Source: Spirochaetia bacterium (GTDB lineage Bacteria; Spirochaetota; Spirochaetia; Treponematales; Treponemataceae). From it: 64,000 bases of DNA. Below are positions 49,438 through 57,604 of this stretch, piece by piece. Location of the stretch: positions 1 to 64,000 of the forward strand of contig JALELH010000066.1 of the NCBI GenBank assembly GCA_022768865.1, in the 5' to 3' direction. How positions within the stretch are numbered: the stretch's first letter is position 1; every line of letters begins with the position of its first letter. The notes beneath the pieces are model-generated. The model saw only the letters and a program-made list of their open reading frames with translations, had not been told where the DNA came from and made no database searches. Both the position numbers and the translations under genes were made by a program.

Positions 49438-49484
49438 ATTAGTATAAAAAAATTGCTAAAACATGAATTTATTAATTATTTTAC

Positions 49485-49513
49485 TTGACATAACTGTCAA
49501 TATTGTATAATAT
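49485..49513 (+). promoter_or_regulatory. Promoter of the tRNA cluster
   Basis: TTGACA (49485-49490), then TATAAT (49506-49511, 15-nt spacer) or TAATAT (49508-49513, 17-nt spacer), 15-20 nt before the first tRNA. A TGACA/TGTCA dyad overlaps the -35. Confidence 0.75.
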
Positions 49514-49527
49514 GCTCTTACTTTCTT

Positions 49528-49612
49528 GGAGCGATGTCTGAGTGGTCGAAAGTACCTGTCTTGAAAACAGGCGTGGGGAGACCCACCGGGGGTTCGAATC
49601 CCTCTCGCTCCG
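49528..49612 (+). tRNA. tRNA-Ser(UGA)
   Basis: 85 nt. Acceptor GGAGCGA/TCGCTCC, class II with a long variable arm (GTGGGGAGACCCAC), anticodon loop CTTGAAA with anticodon TGA, and T-loop TTCGAAT. Discriminator G; the CCA end is not encoded. First of three closely spaced tRNA genes. Confidence 0.95.
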
Positions 49613-49642
49613 TAACCTAAAAAATGCAAGTTTTTTAGGATT

Positions 49643-49727
49643 GGAGACGTGGTAGAGCGGTAATACAACGGATTGCTAATCCGTCACTTGCGCAAGCGGT
49701 GGGCAGGTTCGACCCCTGTCGTCTCCG
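49643..49727 (+). tRNA. tRNA-Ser(GCU)
   Basis: 85 nt. Acceptor GGAGACG/CGTCTCC, anticodon stem ACGGA/TCCGT with loop TTGCTAA (anticodon GCT), long variable arm CACTTGCGCAAGCGGTG, T-arm with TTCGACC. Discriminator G; CCA not encoded. Confidence 0.94.
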
Positions 49728-49774
49728 CTACTAGAACAAGGATACTTGCTTTAGCAGCGTTTCTTGTTCGTTAT

Positions 49775-49849
49775 GAGATTGTAGCTCAGCTGGATTAGAG
49801 CATCACCCTGCGGAGGTGAGGGTCGCACGTTCGAATCGTGTCAGTCTCA
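49775..49849 (+). tRNA. tRNA-Arg(GCG)
   Basis: 75 nt. Acceptor GAGATTG/CAGTCTC (one G-U), D-arm GCTC/GAGC with A20, anticodon stem TCACC/GGTGA with loop CTGCGGA giving anticodon GCG, T-loop TTCGAAT, discriminator A. The usual bacterial CGN reader has anticodon ACG (inosine after TadA), so a GCG anticodon is noteworthy. CCA not encoded. Confidence 0.88.
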
Positions 49850-49856
49850 CTTAGTA

Positions 49857-49890
49857 AAGCTTGTCTTTAATGACAGGCTTTTATTTTTTA
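49857..49890 (+). terminator. Terminator of the tRNA cluster
   Basis: AAGCTTGTC pairs with GACAGGCTT (one G-U) around TTTAAT and is followed by TTATTTTTT. Confidence 0.85.
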
Positions 49891-50040
49891 AACGATTAAA
49901 ATCAAAACTCATTCCTTAATTCAGTTTAAAATACTCCCTTTTAATTTGTAAAATTTGCCTTTTATGGTGTCAATTTTGCAATGCATAAATCATAATTTCC
50001 TTAATGAAGTATATTTATCATAAGTTCATATAAGGCAAGT

Positions 50041-50069
50041 TTTAAAAATAAATTATGCTATGTTATAAT
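50041..50069 (+). promoter_or_regulatory. Promoter with TATAAT six nt before the sensor-kinase start
   Basis: TTTAAA (50041-50046, weak -35), 17-nt spacer, perfect TATAAT (50064-50069), then TTGGC-type 6 nt and ATG at 50076. Predicts a leaderless mRNA. The preceding ~170 bp after the tRNA terminator are AT-rich and hold nothing else recognised. Confidence 0.55.
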
Positions 50070-50075
50070 TTTGGC

Positions 50076-51404
50076 ATGTTGAATTTCTTTTATTGTGCAA
50101 GACTTCAGATAGGCTGTCTTGTATTTTTGCTGTATATAGGATTTCTTCTGTTAAATGGAGCCGACAAAAATGCTAAGTGCAATGTTTTTTACAACTTATT
50201 TTTTGCACTTGCAGAATTATGTGTTGTCTTTGACGGAATTACCGCATGGTCTGTAAACAATTTGGAAAAAGTTTCCATGACGGCAAATATTATCCTTCAT
50301 GGAATTTTTTATATTTTACTTGAAGCAGAACTGTGGCTTATGTATTTTTATTTTCGTTCTTCTGTAAACAGAATGCCGAAGACACGTTATGAAAAGATTT
50401 TCTTTATTTGTCTTGTAGTGGTTTTTGCTGTTTTAACAATGGCAACTTTGCCGCAAATTAAAATAATAAAAGGGCAGACAACAAATTACTCTTATGGTCT
50501 TCCTGTTTTTATTGTTTTTTCTATGGTTCCGCTTCCTTTTTTTTTAATTGCAGTAATGGGAAGGGAGTATATCCGTAGGGCTGAACCTATAAAAAGGCTG
50601 ACGCTTAAATCCTGTTTTTTTACTGTGCTCTTTTTCAGCTTACTTCAGTTCGTATTTCATGAAATTTTAATTACGAGCGTGAATGTCTCATTAATTGCAA
50701 TTGCCGTTGCATTAAACAGTGAAAATCCTATCTTTCATAGGCTGGAAAGAATTCTGAAAAAATACGAAATGGAAAAAAACTATTATGATCGTCTGGAAGA
50801 AATAGAACAAAAGCAGTCCATAATCCGTCATGATGAAAAACATTATCTTGCGGCAATCGGCGGTCTTTGTGCAGAAGGTAAGACAGAGGAAATTGCAAGG
50901 CTTTTAAAAGTAATGAATATTGAACTTCAAAAAAACACTCCTAAAAAATATGTCCGCAACAGGATTACGAATGCCCTTTTTAACGAAAAAGAAAATATTG
51001 CCTCTAAAGAAAATGTAAAGATAGATTTTCAGGTTGAACCGGAAGTTGAACTTGACTCAATGGAAGATATTGATTTAATTGCCATGTTTGGAAATTTAAT
51101 TGACAACGCTGTTTGTGCAGAAAAGGAATGGAAAGATTCCCCTGATAAAGACTCTGTGGATTCTGCAGTTGTAATAAAGCTTTTTGAAACGGAAGGTAAC
51201 TTTATAATGTTTACGGTAGAAAATCACTTTCTGACACTTGATGTAAAAAACGGAAAACTTGTTTCTACAAAAAAAGTTCCGGGTGAACACGGTTTAGGGC
51301 TTTTTAATGTTGAGAGGCTTTGTGAAAAATACGGCGGTCTTTTTGACATGGAAACAGAAGGCAATACTTTTATTTCAAGTATATGTCTTCCCAAAAAAAT
51401 ATAA
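50076..51404 (+). CDS. GHKL-type (AgrC-like) sensor histidine kinase
   Basis: 442 residues. About six to seven N-terminal membrane helices (LQIGCLVFLLYIGFLLL through VNVSLIAIAVAL), a coiled linker, then a kinase core: IRHDEKHYLAAIGGL with the phospho-acceptor His (AgrC-like RHDxxN/H box), NLIDNAVCAE (N box) and GEHGLGLFNVERLCEKYGG (G box). The C-terminal ATPase is of the HATPase_c_5 type. Followed after 18 nt by a LytTR response regulator, forming a complete two-component system. No AgrB/AgrD-like peptide genes are near. Start at 50076 rather than 50055, since 50055 precedes the -10. Confidence 0.88.
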   Translation: MLNFFYCARLQIGCLVFLLYIGFLLLNGADKNAKCNVFYNLFFALAELCVVFDGITAWSVNNLEKVSMTANIILHGIFYILLEAELWLMYFYFRSSVNRMPKTRYEKIFFICLVVVFAVLTMATLPQIKIIKGQTTNYSYGLPVFIVFSMVPLPFFLIAVMGREYIRRAEPIKRLTLKSCFFTVLFFSLLQFVFHEILITSVNVSLIAIAVALNSENPIFHRLERILKKYEMEKNYYDRLEEIEQKQSIIRHDEKHYLAAIGGLCAEGKTEEIARLLKVMNIELQKNTPKKYVRNRITNALFNEKENIASKENVKIDFQVEPEVELDSMEDIDLIAMFGNLIDNAVCAEKEWKDSPDKDSVDSAVVIKLFETEGNFIMFTVENHFLTLDVKNGKLVSTKKVPGEHGLGLFNVERLCEKYGGLFDMETEGNTFISSICLPKKI

Positions 51405-51422
51405 AAAAGTTGAGGATAGTTT

Positions 51423-52172
51423 ATGTATGAAATTGTAATCTGTGATGACACTGAAAATGATTTAATTCAGCTTAAAATGGAAATTGAAAAAAGTGAACTG
51501 TATGACATGAGTTCAATGAACATCCACACCTTTAATTCCGGAATCAGTTTTCTTGAAGACATGAAGGAAAATACAGATTTGCTTTTAATTGATATGCAGA
51601 TGAATCTTATGAACGGCTTTGAGACTGTAAGGGAACTACGTAAGAAAAATCAGACTGCAGTTGTATGTTTTTGTTCTGCAGTTGTCAGCCCGCAGGTTGA
51701 ACATTTTGAAGTGTCACCATACAGATATATTTTGAAAAATGAAAGCAAGGAAAAAATAGTTTCTACCATTGATGATCTTTTAATGGAAATGAAACGCCGT
51801 AAGGAACAGAAAACCCTGGAAGTTGTTTCAGATGGCAGGGCTTTTGTAATTCCGCTGGATGATATTCTTTATATAGAAAAGGCAAAGCACGGCTGCCGAA
51901 TAGTCCTTTCTGAAAATTCTTCCATAAAGGCAGAAAACGAAAAAATAATTTCCAGGGAAAAACTTTCTGTTTTGGAAGAAGAACTTAAGGACGAAGGTTT
52001 TGCAGTTCCTCATTCAAGCTATCTGGTGAATATCAAAAAGATTATAAGCATATCAGGCACTGAAGTAATTATGGAAGGCAATGAACGCATTTCTGTTTCC
52101 CGTTCATGCAAGGAAAACTTTCATCATAAATTTTCAAAGTTCTTTGGAAAAAAATACCGCAGAAGTGTTTGA
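51423..52172 (+). CDS. LytTR-type response regulator
   Basis: 249 residues. Receiver domain with acidic pair IVICDDTEND and phospho-acceptor Asp in LLLIDMQMNLMNGFE near residue 57; the late Lys is in RYILKNESKEK. The C-terminal ~110 residues are a LytTR DNA-binding domain (IPLDDILYIEKAKHGCRIVL, FAVPHSSYLVNIKKIISISGTEVIMEGNERISVSRS). Partner of the upstream AgrC-like kinase. TTGAGG ribosome site. Target genes unknown; LytTR sites are usually paired direct repeats and I did not identify one here. Confidence 0.92.
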   Translation: MYEIVICDDTENDLIQLKMEIEKSELYDMSSMNIHTFNSGISFLEDMKENTDLLLIDMQMNLMNGFETVRELRKKNQTAVVCFCSAVVSPQVEHFEVSPYRYILKNESKEKIVSTIDDLLMEMKRRKEQKTLEVVSDGRAFVIPLDDILYIEKAKHGCRIVLSENSSIKAENEKIISREKLSVLEEELKDEGFAVPHSSYLVNIKKIISISGTEVIMEGNERISVSRSCKENFHHKFSKFFGKKYRRSV

Positions 52173-52192
52173 TCTGCGGCATTGATTTTATT
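52157..52192 (+). terminator. Terminator overlapping the end of the response-regulator gene
   Basis: CCGCAGA (52157-52163) pairs with TCTGCGG (52173-52179), followed by ATTGATTTTATTTT. The stem covers the stop codon. Confidence 0.65.
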
Positions 52193-52867
52193 TTATAAAC
52201 TTTTCAGTTCAGCAGCATCAACGTTCCACTTGCCGTCTTTTTTGCTTACTGTAAGCCAGGCATATTTGCCTTCAAGCACTGCACCCGGGTTTATGACTGT
52301 TGTATTGCCGATTTTACAGATGGCAGCACTTTCGTGGATGTGGCCTGTGACAACAGCAAGGGGTTTATATTCTTCTATAAACTTTGTGGATGTTTCACTT
52401 CCAACATGAATGTCACCGGGAATTTTATCACATTCAGTATTTTTTGGCGGATTGTGCATTACAACAATAAGATTGTCCCATTCCTGCACACCTTCATCCG
52501 TAATGATTTTAAAATCAGACTGAAGTTCTTCTTCCGTTCTTTCGTCAGGAGATTTTCCTGTAAATTTACTTCCGCCGTGGCTTCCTGCAAAAGCAAGTCC
52601 TTCGTGCATTACAAGCTGTCTTTCACAACTGATGTCGCTTGCTTCAAATTCTTCTTCAAGTGAAGGATAGTCGCAGTTGCCGCGGACTGCAAAAATGTTT
52701 TCGTTCATTTTACAAAGATTTTTAAGAGCCTGCAGTCCTTCATCTTCCTTGCCAATGTCTGTAAAGTCACCGGCAAAAATAATTCCGTCTGCTTCTTTTG
52801 CAGCGCCTTCAAGTTTTTTTAGGTTTTCAATATTTCCGTGAATGTCGCTTAATACTAAAAATTTCAT
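52193..52867 (-). CDS. YfcE/MJ0936-type metallophosphodiesterase
   Basis: 224 residues. Calcineurin-like fold: LVLSDIHGNIENL (DxH), IIFAGDFTDIG (GDxxD), VRGNCDYPS (GNC/HD), VVMHNPP, and VTGHIHESAAICKIGNTTVINPGAV, typical of small YfcE-like phosphodiesterases. Cytoplasmic, no signal peptide. GGAGG ribosome site lies inside the end of hisC; the genes overlap by 4 nt and are coupled. Physiological substrate unknown. Confidence 0.9.
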   Translation of the reverse strand: MKFLVLSDIHGNIENLKKLEGAAKEADGIIFAGDFTDIGKEDEGLQALKNLCKMNENIFAVRGNCDYPSLEEEFEASDISCERQLVMHEGLAFAGSHGGSKFTGKSPDERTEEELQSDFKIITDEGVQEWDNLIVVMHNPPKNTECDKIPGDIHVGSETSTKFIEEYKPLAVVTGHIHESAAICKIGNTTVINPGAVLEGKYAWLTVSKKDGKWNVDAAELKSL

Positions 52868-53991
52868 AGTTCCTCCAGAACTGATTTTAAAAGATTCATC
52901 TGTTTTTTATTACCGATGGAAATGCGTACAAAATCTTCAATGCCAGGAGTTGCAAAGTGGCGGATTAGTATGCCTGCTTTTTTTACTGCCTGATAAATGT
53001 CGATTCCCTTCAAGCCTTCTTTTTTTGCAAAGATGAAATTGGTTTTGGAATCAATTACGAACCATCCGTGCTGGCGCAAAAAATCCGTAATGCTGTTTCT
53101 TTCTTCTACAACTTTTCTGGCATTTTCCTGGCTGTATAAATAATTTTCGCAGCTGGCAATTCCTGCTGTCTGGGCAAGAAAATCAACCGGGAAATGATTA
53201 AATGAATTTTTTACAGTGAATACTGAACGGACTAAATCCGGAGAAGCAACAATATATCCCAGTCTCATTCCTGCAAAAGAAAGGCTCTTGCTGAAGGTAC
53301 GCACAATTACAAGGTTTGTGTATTTTTCAAGAAGTGGCAGGCAGCTTTCGTCTCCAAAATCTGCATAGGCTTCATCAACAATAAAAATCTTATCCTTTGG
53401 GGCTTTTTCAATCATTGCAGAAACTTCATTGCGTTTAAGTGCAATTCCGGTTGGTGCATTTGGGTTTGCAAAAATAATTGCACTGTCATTTTTATTTGCT
53501 TCTTCAAGCATTGCATCTGCATTAAGTGCCCAGTCTGATTTTAAAGGAACCTGCTTCATTGGGATATTATAGTATCCGCAGTAAACAGGATAAAAGCTGT
53601 AAGTAAATTCCGGCATTACAAGGGGCCTGTCACTGTCAAAGAAAGTGTAGAAGACGAAACTTAAAACTTCATCGCTTCCGTTGCCGCAAAAAATCATGTC
53701 CGGTGTAATTGTAAAAGGAAGTGCTTTTTTTGCCTCTGCAGCATTGTTAAAGCATCCGCCTGTTTCGTTAAGCATTTCTGCAATTGCAGAGCGCAATTCG
53801 TTGCTGTCAGGATCCGGATAAAGTCCAAGGCTGCTGATTTTTTTTGCAACAGCTTTTTTTACTGCTTTACCCACTGCTTTACACGGAGGGTACGGATTTT
53901 CATTTGCATTGAGTTTTATATAAACACGGTCCTTTGGCTGTTCCCCAGGAACATAAGGATGTAAATTTTCAAGTCTTTTTGCAAGCAACAT
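52864..53991 (-). CDS. hisC: Histidinol-phosphate/aromatic aminotransferase
   Basis: 375 residues, class-II PLP aminotransferase of the HisC group. Seen: YIKLNANENPYPP at the N-terminus, GNGSDEVLSF, FANPNAPTGIAL, IVDEAYADF, RTFSKSLSFAGMRLGYIV (PLP Lys in SKS) and a C-terminal LIRHFATPGIEDFVRISIG with substrate-binding Arg. The GGCGGT ribosome site precedes the ATG. No other his genes are nearby; a CobD-like or aromatic role cannot be excluded. Confidence 0.88.
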   Translation of the reverse strand: MLLAKRLENLHPYVPGEQPKDRVYIKLNANENPYPPCKAVGKAVKKAVAKKISSLGLYPDPDSNELRSAIAEMLNETGGCFNNAAEAKKALPFTITPDMIFCGNGSDEVLSFVFYTFFDSDRPLVMPEFTYSFYPVYCGYYNIPMKQVPLKSDWALNADAMLEEANKNDSAIIFANPNAPTGIALKRNEVSAMIEKAPKDKIFIVDEAYADFGDESCLPLLEKYTNLVIVRTFSKSLSFAGMRLGYIVASPDLVRSVFTVKNSFNHFPVDFLAQTAGIASCENYLYSQENARKVVEERNSITDFLRQHGWFVIDSKTNFIFAKKEGLKGIDIYQAVKKAGILIRHFATPGIEDFVRISIGNKKQMNLLKSVLEEL

Positions 53992-54071
53992 TTTTTACCG
54001 CCTTTAATTTTTTTTATATTCTGAATTATACTTAAATAAATACCTTACTACAATAATTAGCATATTTAATA

Positions 54072-54077
54072 TATATT
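54072..54077 (+). promoter_or_regulatory. -10 TATATT six nt before the MATE start
   Basis: TATATT (54072-54077) is followed by 6 nt and the ATG at 54084; no Shine-Dalgarno is present. The -35 is weak (CTACAA at 54048-54053). Confidence 0.45.
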
Positions 54078-54083
54078 CAGATT

Positions 54084-55460
54084 ATGAATTTAAAAGCTGA
54101 TAAAGAATTTTATAAAAAGATTTCTGACATTACTTTGCCTATTGTAATACAAAGCACCATTTCTAATTTTGCAGGGCTTCTTGATAATTTAATGGTAGGA
54201 CGCTGCGGAACAGATGCCATGAACGGTGTAAGTATTTTTTCTCAGCTCTTTTTTATCTTTACCCTTTGCGTCTGGGGTTCTTCGTGCGGTGCAGGAATTT
54301 TTACTGCACAGTTTTTTGGCAAAGGTGATCATGAAGGCGTCCGGAATACATTCAGAATAAAGCTTTATCTTGTTGGAATTGCAACATTTGTGGGTGCTCT
54401 GATTTTTATTTTCTTCGGCGAATTCTTTATGGAAAAGTTTATTCATCAGTCAGATAGTGTAGGTAATGGTGCAGCAACTATGAACTACGCTAAAGACTAC
54501 ATGATGATAATGATAGTTGGCATGATACCAACGGCTGTGGGCATGGCCTATGCCGGAACCTTACGCGATATCGGCGAAACTTCCGTTTCCATGAAGGCAG
54601 GATTTGCCGCCGTTTTTGTAAACCTTATATTGAATTACATTTTGATTTTCGGCCATTTTGGCTTTCCTGTTCTTGGAGTAAAAGGCGCAGCCGTTGCAAC
54701 TGTTATTTCCCGCTTTGTAGAAACGGGAATAGAAATTATTTGGACCCACAGTCATAAAGAACGGTGCAGGTTTATTGAAGGGGCCTTTGCTTCATTTAAA
54801 GTTCCTGTGTCTCTTGTAAAGAAAATAATATTAAAAGGCATTCCACTTGCTGCAAACGAAACTTTGTGGTCCCTGGGCATTACGATGCTGAACCAGAGTT
54901 TTTCTTTGCGTGGACTTGCTGTCGTTGCTGCAATTAATATTACAAATACAATTGCAAACCTGTTTAACGTTTTTCTTTTTGCAATAGGGGAATCAATTTC
55001 AATTATTGCAGGCCAGCTTTTAGGTGCAGGAAAAAATCAGGAAGCAAAATCAACGGCAGAAAAAATGATTGCCTTGTCCGCAGTTGTAAGCGCAGTTATA
55101 GGTGCCGTGCTGATTCTATTCAGAAATCTTTTCCCCGCCTTTTACAACACGGAAGCAGAAGTTATGGAACTGGCAGCGGACTTTATTTTGCAGACAGGAA
55201 TCTTCCTGCCGGTTCTTGCCATTGTGCACGGATGTTATTTTACCCTGCGTTCCGGCGGAAAAACTTTCATTACCTTTTTGTTTGACAGCGGATTCAACAT
55301 AGTCTTTATAGTTCCGGCAGCCTTTGCCTTAACAAGATGGACCGCAATTGGAATCGTAATGATCTACTTTATCATAAAATCCATAGATTTAATAAAATGT
55401 GCCCTAGGCATTGCGTTAATAAAAAAAGGAGTCTGGATTCACAATATAGTAAACTTATAG
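54084..55460 (+). CDS. MATE-family efflux transporter
   Basis: 458 residues, 12 membrane helices in two halves. Typical MATE features: ITLPIVIQSTISNFAGLLDNLMVGR at the N-terminus, AQFFGKGDHEGVR, AGTLRDIGETSVSMKAGFAAVFVNLILNYILIFGHFGFP, and the second-half GESISIIAGQLLGAGK. Exports cationic compounds by Na+ or H+ antiport. No ribosome site, leaderless promoter predicted. Stands alone between hisC and mnmG. Confidence 0.93.
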   Translation: MNLKADKEFYKKISDITLPIVIQSTISNFAGLLDNLMVGRCGTDAMNGVSIFSQLFFIFTLCVWGSSCGAGIFTAQFFGKGDHEGVRNTFRIKLYLVGIATFVGALIFIFFGEFFMEKFIHQSDSVGNGAATMNYAKDYMMIMIVGMIPTAVGMAYAGTLRDIGETSVSMKAGFAAVFVNLILNYILIFGHFGFPVLGVKGAAVATVISRFVETGIEIIWTHSHKERCRFIEGAFASFKVPVSLVKKIILKGIPLAANETLWSLGITMLNQSFSLRGLAVVAAINITNTIANLFNVFLFAIGESISIIAGQLLGAGKNQEAKSTAEKMIALSAVVSAVIGAVLILFRNLFPAFYNTEAEVMELAADFILQTGIFLPVLAIVHGCYFTLRSGGKTFITFLFDSGFNIVFIVPAAFALTRWTAIGIVMIYFIIKSIDLIKCALGIALIKKGVWIHNIVNL

Positions 55461-55464
55461 ATGT

Positions 55465-55480
55465 AACTCGGCATTCGACC
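55465..55480. repeat. Solo copy of the GGTYRAATGYY end motif
   Basis: AACTCGGCATTCGACC, the inverse of GGTCGAATGCCGAGTT, closely matches the ends of the 61822-62012 element. It directly precedes the mnmG promoter. Confidence 0.5.
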
Positions 55481-55485
55481 TAAAA

Positions 55486-55514
55486 TTGTATTTTTTATTC
55501 AATATCTGTATAAT
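55486..55514 (+). promoter_or_regulatory. mnmG promoter, leaderless arrangement
   Basis: TTGTAT (55486-55491), 17-nt spacer, TATAAT (55509-55514), 7 nt, then ATG at 55522. No Shine-Dalgarno. The clearest leaderless candidate on the plus strand. Confidence 0.7.
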
Positions 55515-55521
55515 TTTTGCC

Positions 55522-57594
55522 ATGGCTTTTTATGATTCATTTGACGTTGCTGTCTGCGGCGGCGGTCATGCAGGTATAGAAGCATCCCTTGCCTGTGCCC
55601 GTATGGGATTAAAAACTGTATTGATTACACAGACAATAGATTCAGTTGGAAGAATGTCATGCAATCCTTCTATCGGGGGAATTGCAAAAGGAAATATCGT
55701 TCGTGAAATAGATGCCTTAGGCGGAGAAATGGGCAAACTCATTGACAAGTCAATGATTCAGTTCCGCATGCTTAACAAAAGCCGTGGGCCTGCCGTTCAG
55801 GCACCAAGAAGTCAGGCAGACAAAATCTTATACTCTCAGCTTGCAAGAAAAACTTTAGAGACAACGGAAAACCTATGCACCTTAATGGACACGGTTGTTG
55901 ATGTCCTTACAGTTGCATCAGATACGCCCCTGCCGGAAAATTCAGACAGCTCTGCAGAATTAAATACCATACCCGGAGAAAAACGCAGCAACCTTAATTA
56001 TGAATATGCAACGGCTGCTGCTAAAAGCGGAAAAAGGCAGAAGGTAATCGGTGTTGTAACGGAACGCGGCAGGATAATTACATGCCGTTCCGTCGTCCTT
56101 ACTACAGGAACCTTTCTTGGCGGAAGGATTTTTATTGGTGAATACGATGCTTACTGCGGCCGTCTTGGAGAAACAGGAGCCTTTGGCCTTACAGAAAGTT
56201 TAAATCGTCTTGGTTTTACAACGGGCCGCTTAAAGACAGGAACACCGCCAAGAATTTTACGACACACCATAGACTTTACAAAGCTTGAACTTAATCAGGG
56301 CGACGATGAAATAATTCCATTCAGCTTTGATGATGAAAAAATTGAACGCCCTATGGTTCCATGCTACATAGTCTATACAAACACGGAAACTCATAAAATC
56401 ATCAGGGAAAACATAGGACGCTCTCCCTTGTATTCAGGCAAAATCAGCGGCATAGGTCCGCGCTATTGTCCTTCTATAGAGGATAAGGTAATGCGTTTTG
56501 CAGAACGAGACAGGCACCAGCTTTTTGTTGAACCGGAAGGACTGGAAACAGATGAAATTTACCTTAACGGATTAAGTTCCTCTTTGCCGGAAGAAGTGCA
56601 GGATGCTTTTTTAAGAACAATGCCGGGCTTTGAAAACTGCGTTGTAAGCCGCCCGGGTTATGCCGTTGAATACGATTATATTGAACCTACGCAGCTTTTC
56701 CCGAGCCTTGAAACAAAACGTGTTGCAGGCCTTTTTGCTGCAGGCCAGATAAACGGAACTTCCGGTTATGAAGAAGCAGCAGGACAGGGATTAATCGCCG
56801 GAATCAATGCAGGCCTTTATGCCCGTGAGCATAAGAATATCTGCGGCCCTCTTTGTGCTGCTGATTCAAAAATTTATTCAAGCCCGGCAAGTGCAGAAAA
56901 GGGAAAATTCCTTGCAAAGCCTGTATTTAATTCTGACGAACTTAAAAACTTTGCAGAAATTTCAGCAAGGGAAACAAAGGAACTTTCAGAAAAGCTAAGG
57001 AACTTTCAGAAAGAAAAGGGCTTTGATTCCTTTGAAAAGATTCCGTCTTATGAAGCACTTATAATCGGACGTGATGAAGGCTACATCGGTGTTCTTATTG
57101 ATGACCTTGTTACCCTTGGAACAAAAGAACCATACCGCATGTTTACGGCCCGTGCTGAGTACCGCCTTAAACTGCGCCACGATACTGCGGACAGACGCCT
57201 GCGCCAGAAAGGATTTAATGTTGGTTTGATTTCTAAAGAGCAGATGGATGCCATGGAACTAAAATACCGCAACGTAGAAGAAGCCATAGCCTTTATAGAC
57301 AAACATCCTGATGCAGGAAATCCGGGAAGCTACACTTTGCTTGAATGGACTCTGGCAAAAGAAGATTACAAATACCGCTATTATATTGAAAAGCAGGACT
57401 GCCGTGTTGCAAAAATGCACCGCATGGAAAACGTGCGCATACCCAATAATTTTGACTATTCAAAGATTGTTGCCCTGTCTTCTGAAAGCCGTGGCAAGCT
57501 TGAAAAAGTGCGTCCGCTGACTTTAGGCCAGGCATCGCGCATAAGCGGAATCCGCAACAGCGACATTATGCTTTTAATGGTTTACCTTCAGTAA
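55522..57594 (+). CDS. mnmG: tRNA uridine-5-carboxymethylaminomethyl modification enzyme
   Basis: 690 residues. FAD-dependent partner of MnmE, modifying U34 of several tRNAs. Seen: FDVAVCGGGHAGIEASLACARMG (FAD), GRMSCNPSIGGIAKG, MIQFRMLNKSRGPAVQAPR, LTTGTFLGGRIFIGE, GRLKTGTPPRI, GRDEGYIGVLIDDLVT and the C-terminal QASRISGIRNSDIM. It is ~60 residues longer than usual, largely due to an insertion around residues 125-170 (DTPLPENSDSSAELNT...). The start at 55522 matches the family; codons upstream overlap the promoter. mnmE is not in the window. Confidence 0.96.
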   Translation: MAFYDSFDVAVCGGGHAGIEASLACARMGLKTVLITQTIDSVGRMSCNPSIGGIAKGNIVREIDALGGEMGKLIDKSMIQFRMLNKSRGPAVQAPRSQADKILYSQLARKTLETTENLCTLMDTVVDVLTVASDTPLPENSDSSAELNTIPGEKRSNLNYEYATAAAKSGKRQKVIGVVTERGRIITCRSVVLTTGTFLGGRIFIGEYDAYCGRLGETGAFGLTESLNRLGFTTGRLKTGTPPRILRHTIDFTKLELNQGDDEIIPFSFDDEKIERPMVPCYIVYTNTETHKIIRENIGRSPLYSGKISGIGPRYCPSIEDKVMRFAERDRHQLFVEPEGLETDEIYLNGLSSSLPEEVQDAFLRTMPGFENCVVSRPGYAVEYDYIEPTQLFPSLETKRVAGLFAAGQINGTSGYEEAAGQGLIAGINAGLYAREHKNICGPLCAADSKIYSSPASAEKGKFLAKPVFNSDELKNFAEISARETKELSEKLRNFQKEKGFDSFEKIPSYEALIIGRDEGYIGVLIDDLVTLGTKEPYRMFTARAEYRLKLRHDTADRRLRQKGFNVGLISKEQMDAMELKYRNVEEAIAFIDKHPDAGNPGSYTLLEWTLAKEDYKYRYYIEKQDCRVAKMHRMENVRIPNNFDYSKIVALSSESRGKLEKVRPLTLGQASRISGIRNSDIMLLMVYLQ

Positions 57595-57604
57595 TAGAAT
57601 ATTT

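Noticed and set aside
49437-49456. Another DtxR-type box (ATTAGTATAAAAAAATT, similar to the sequence before 25741)
   Set aside because: Only a half-site without the inverted partner; no iron gene nearby.
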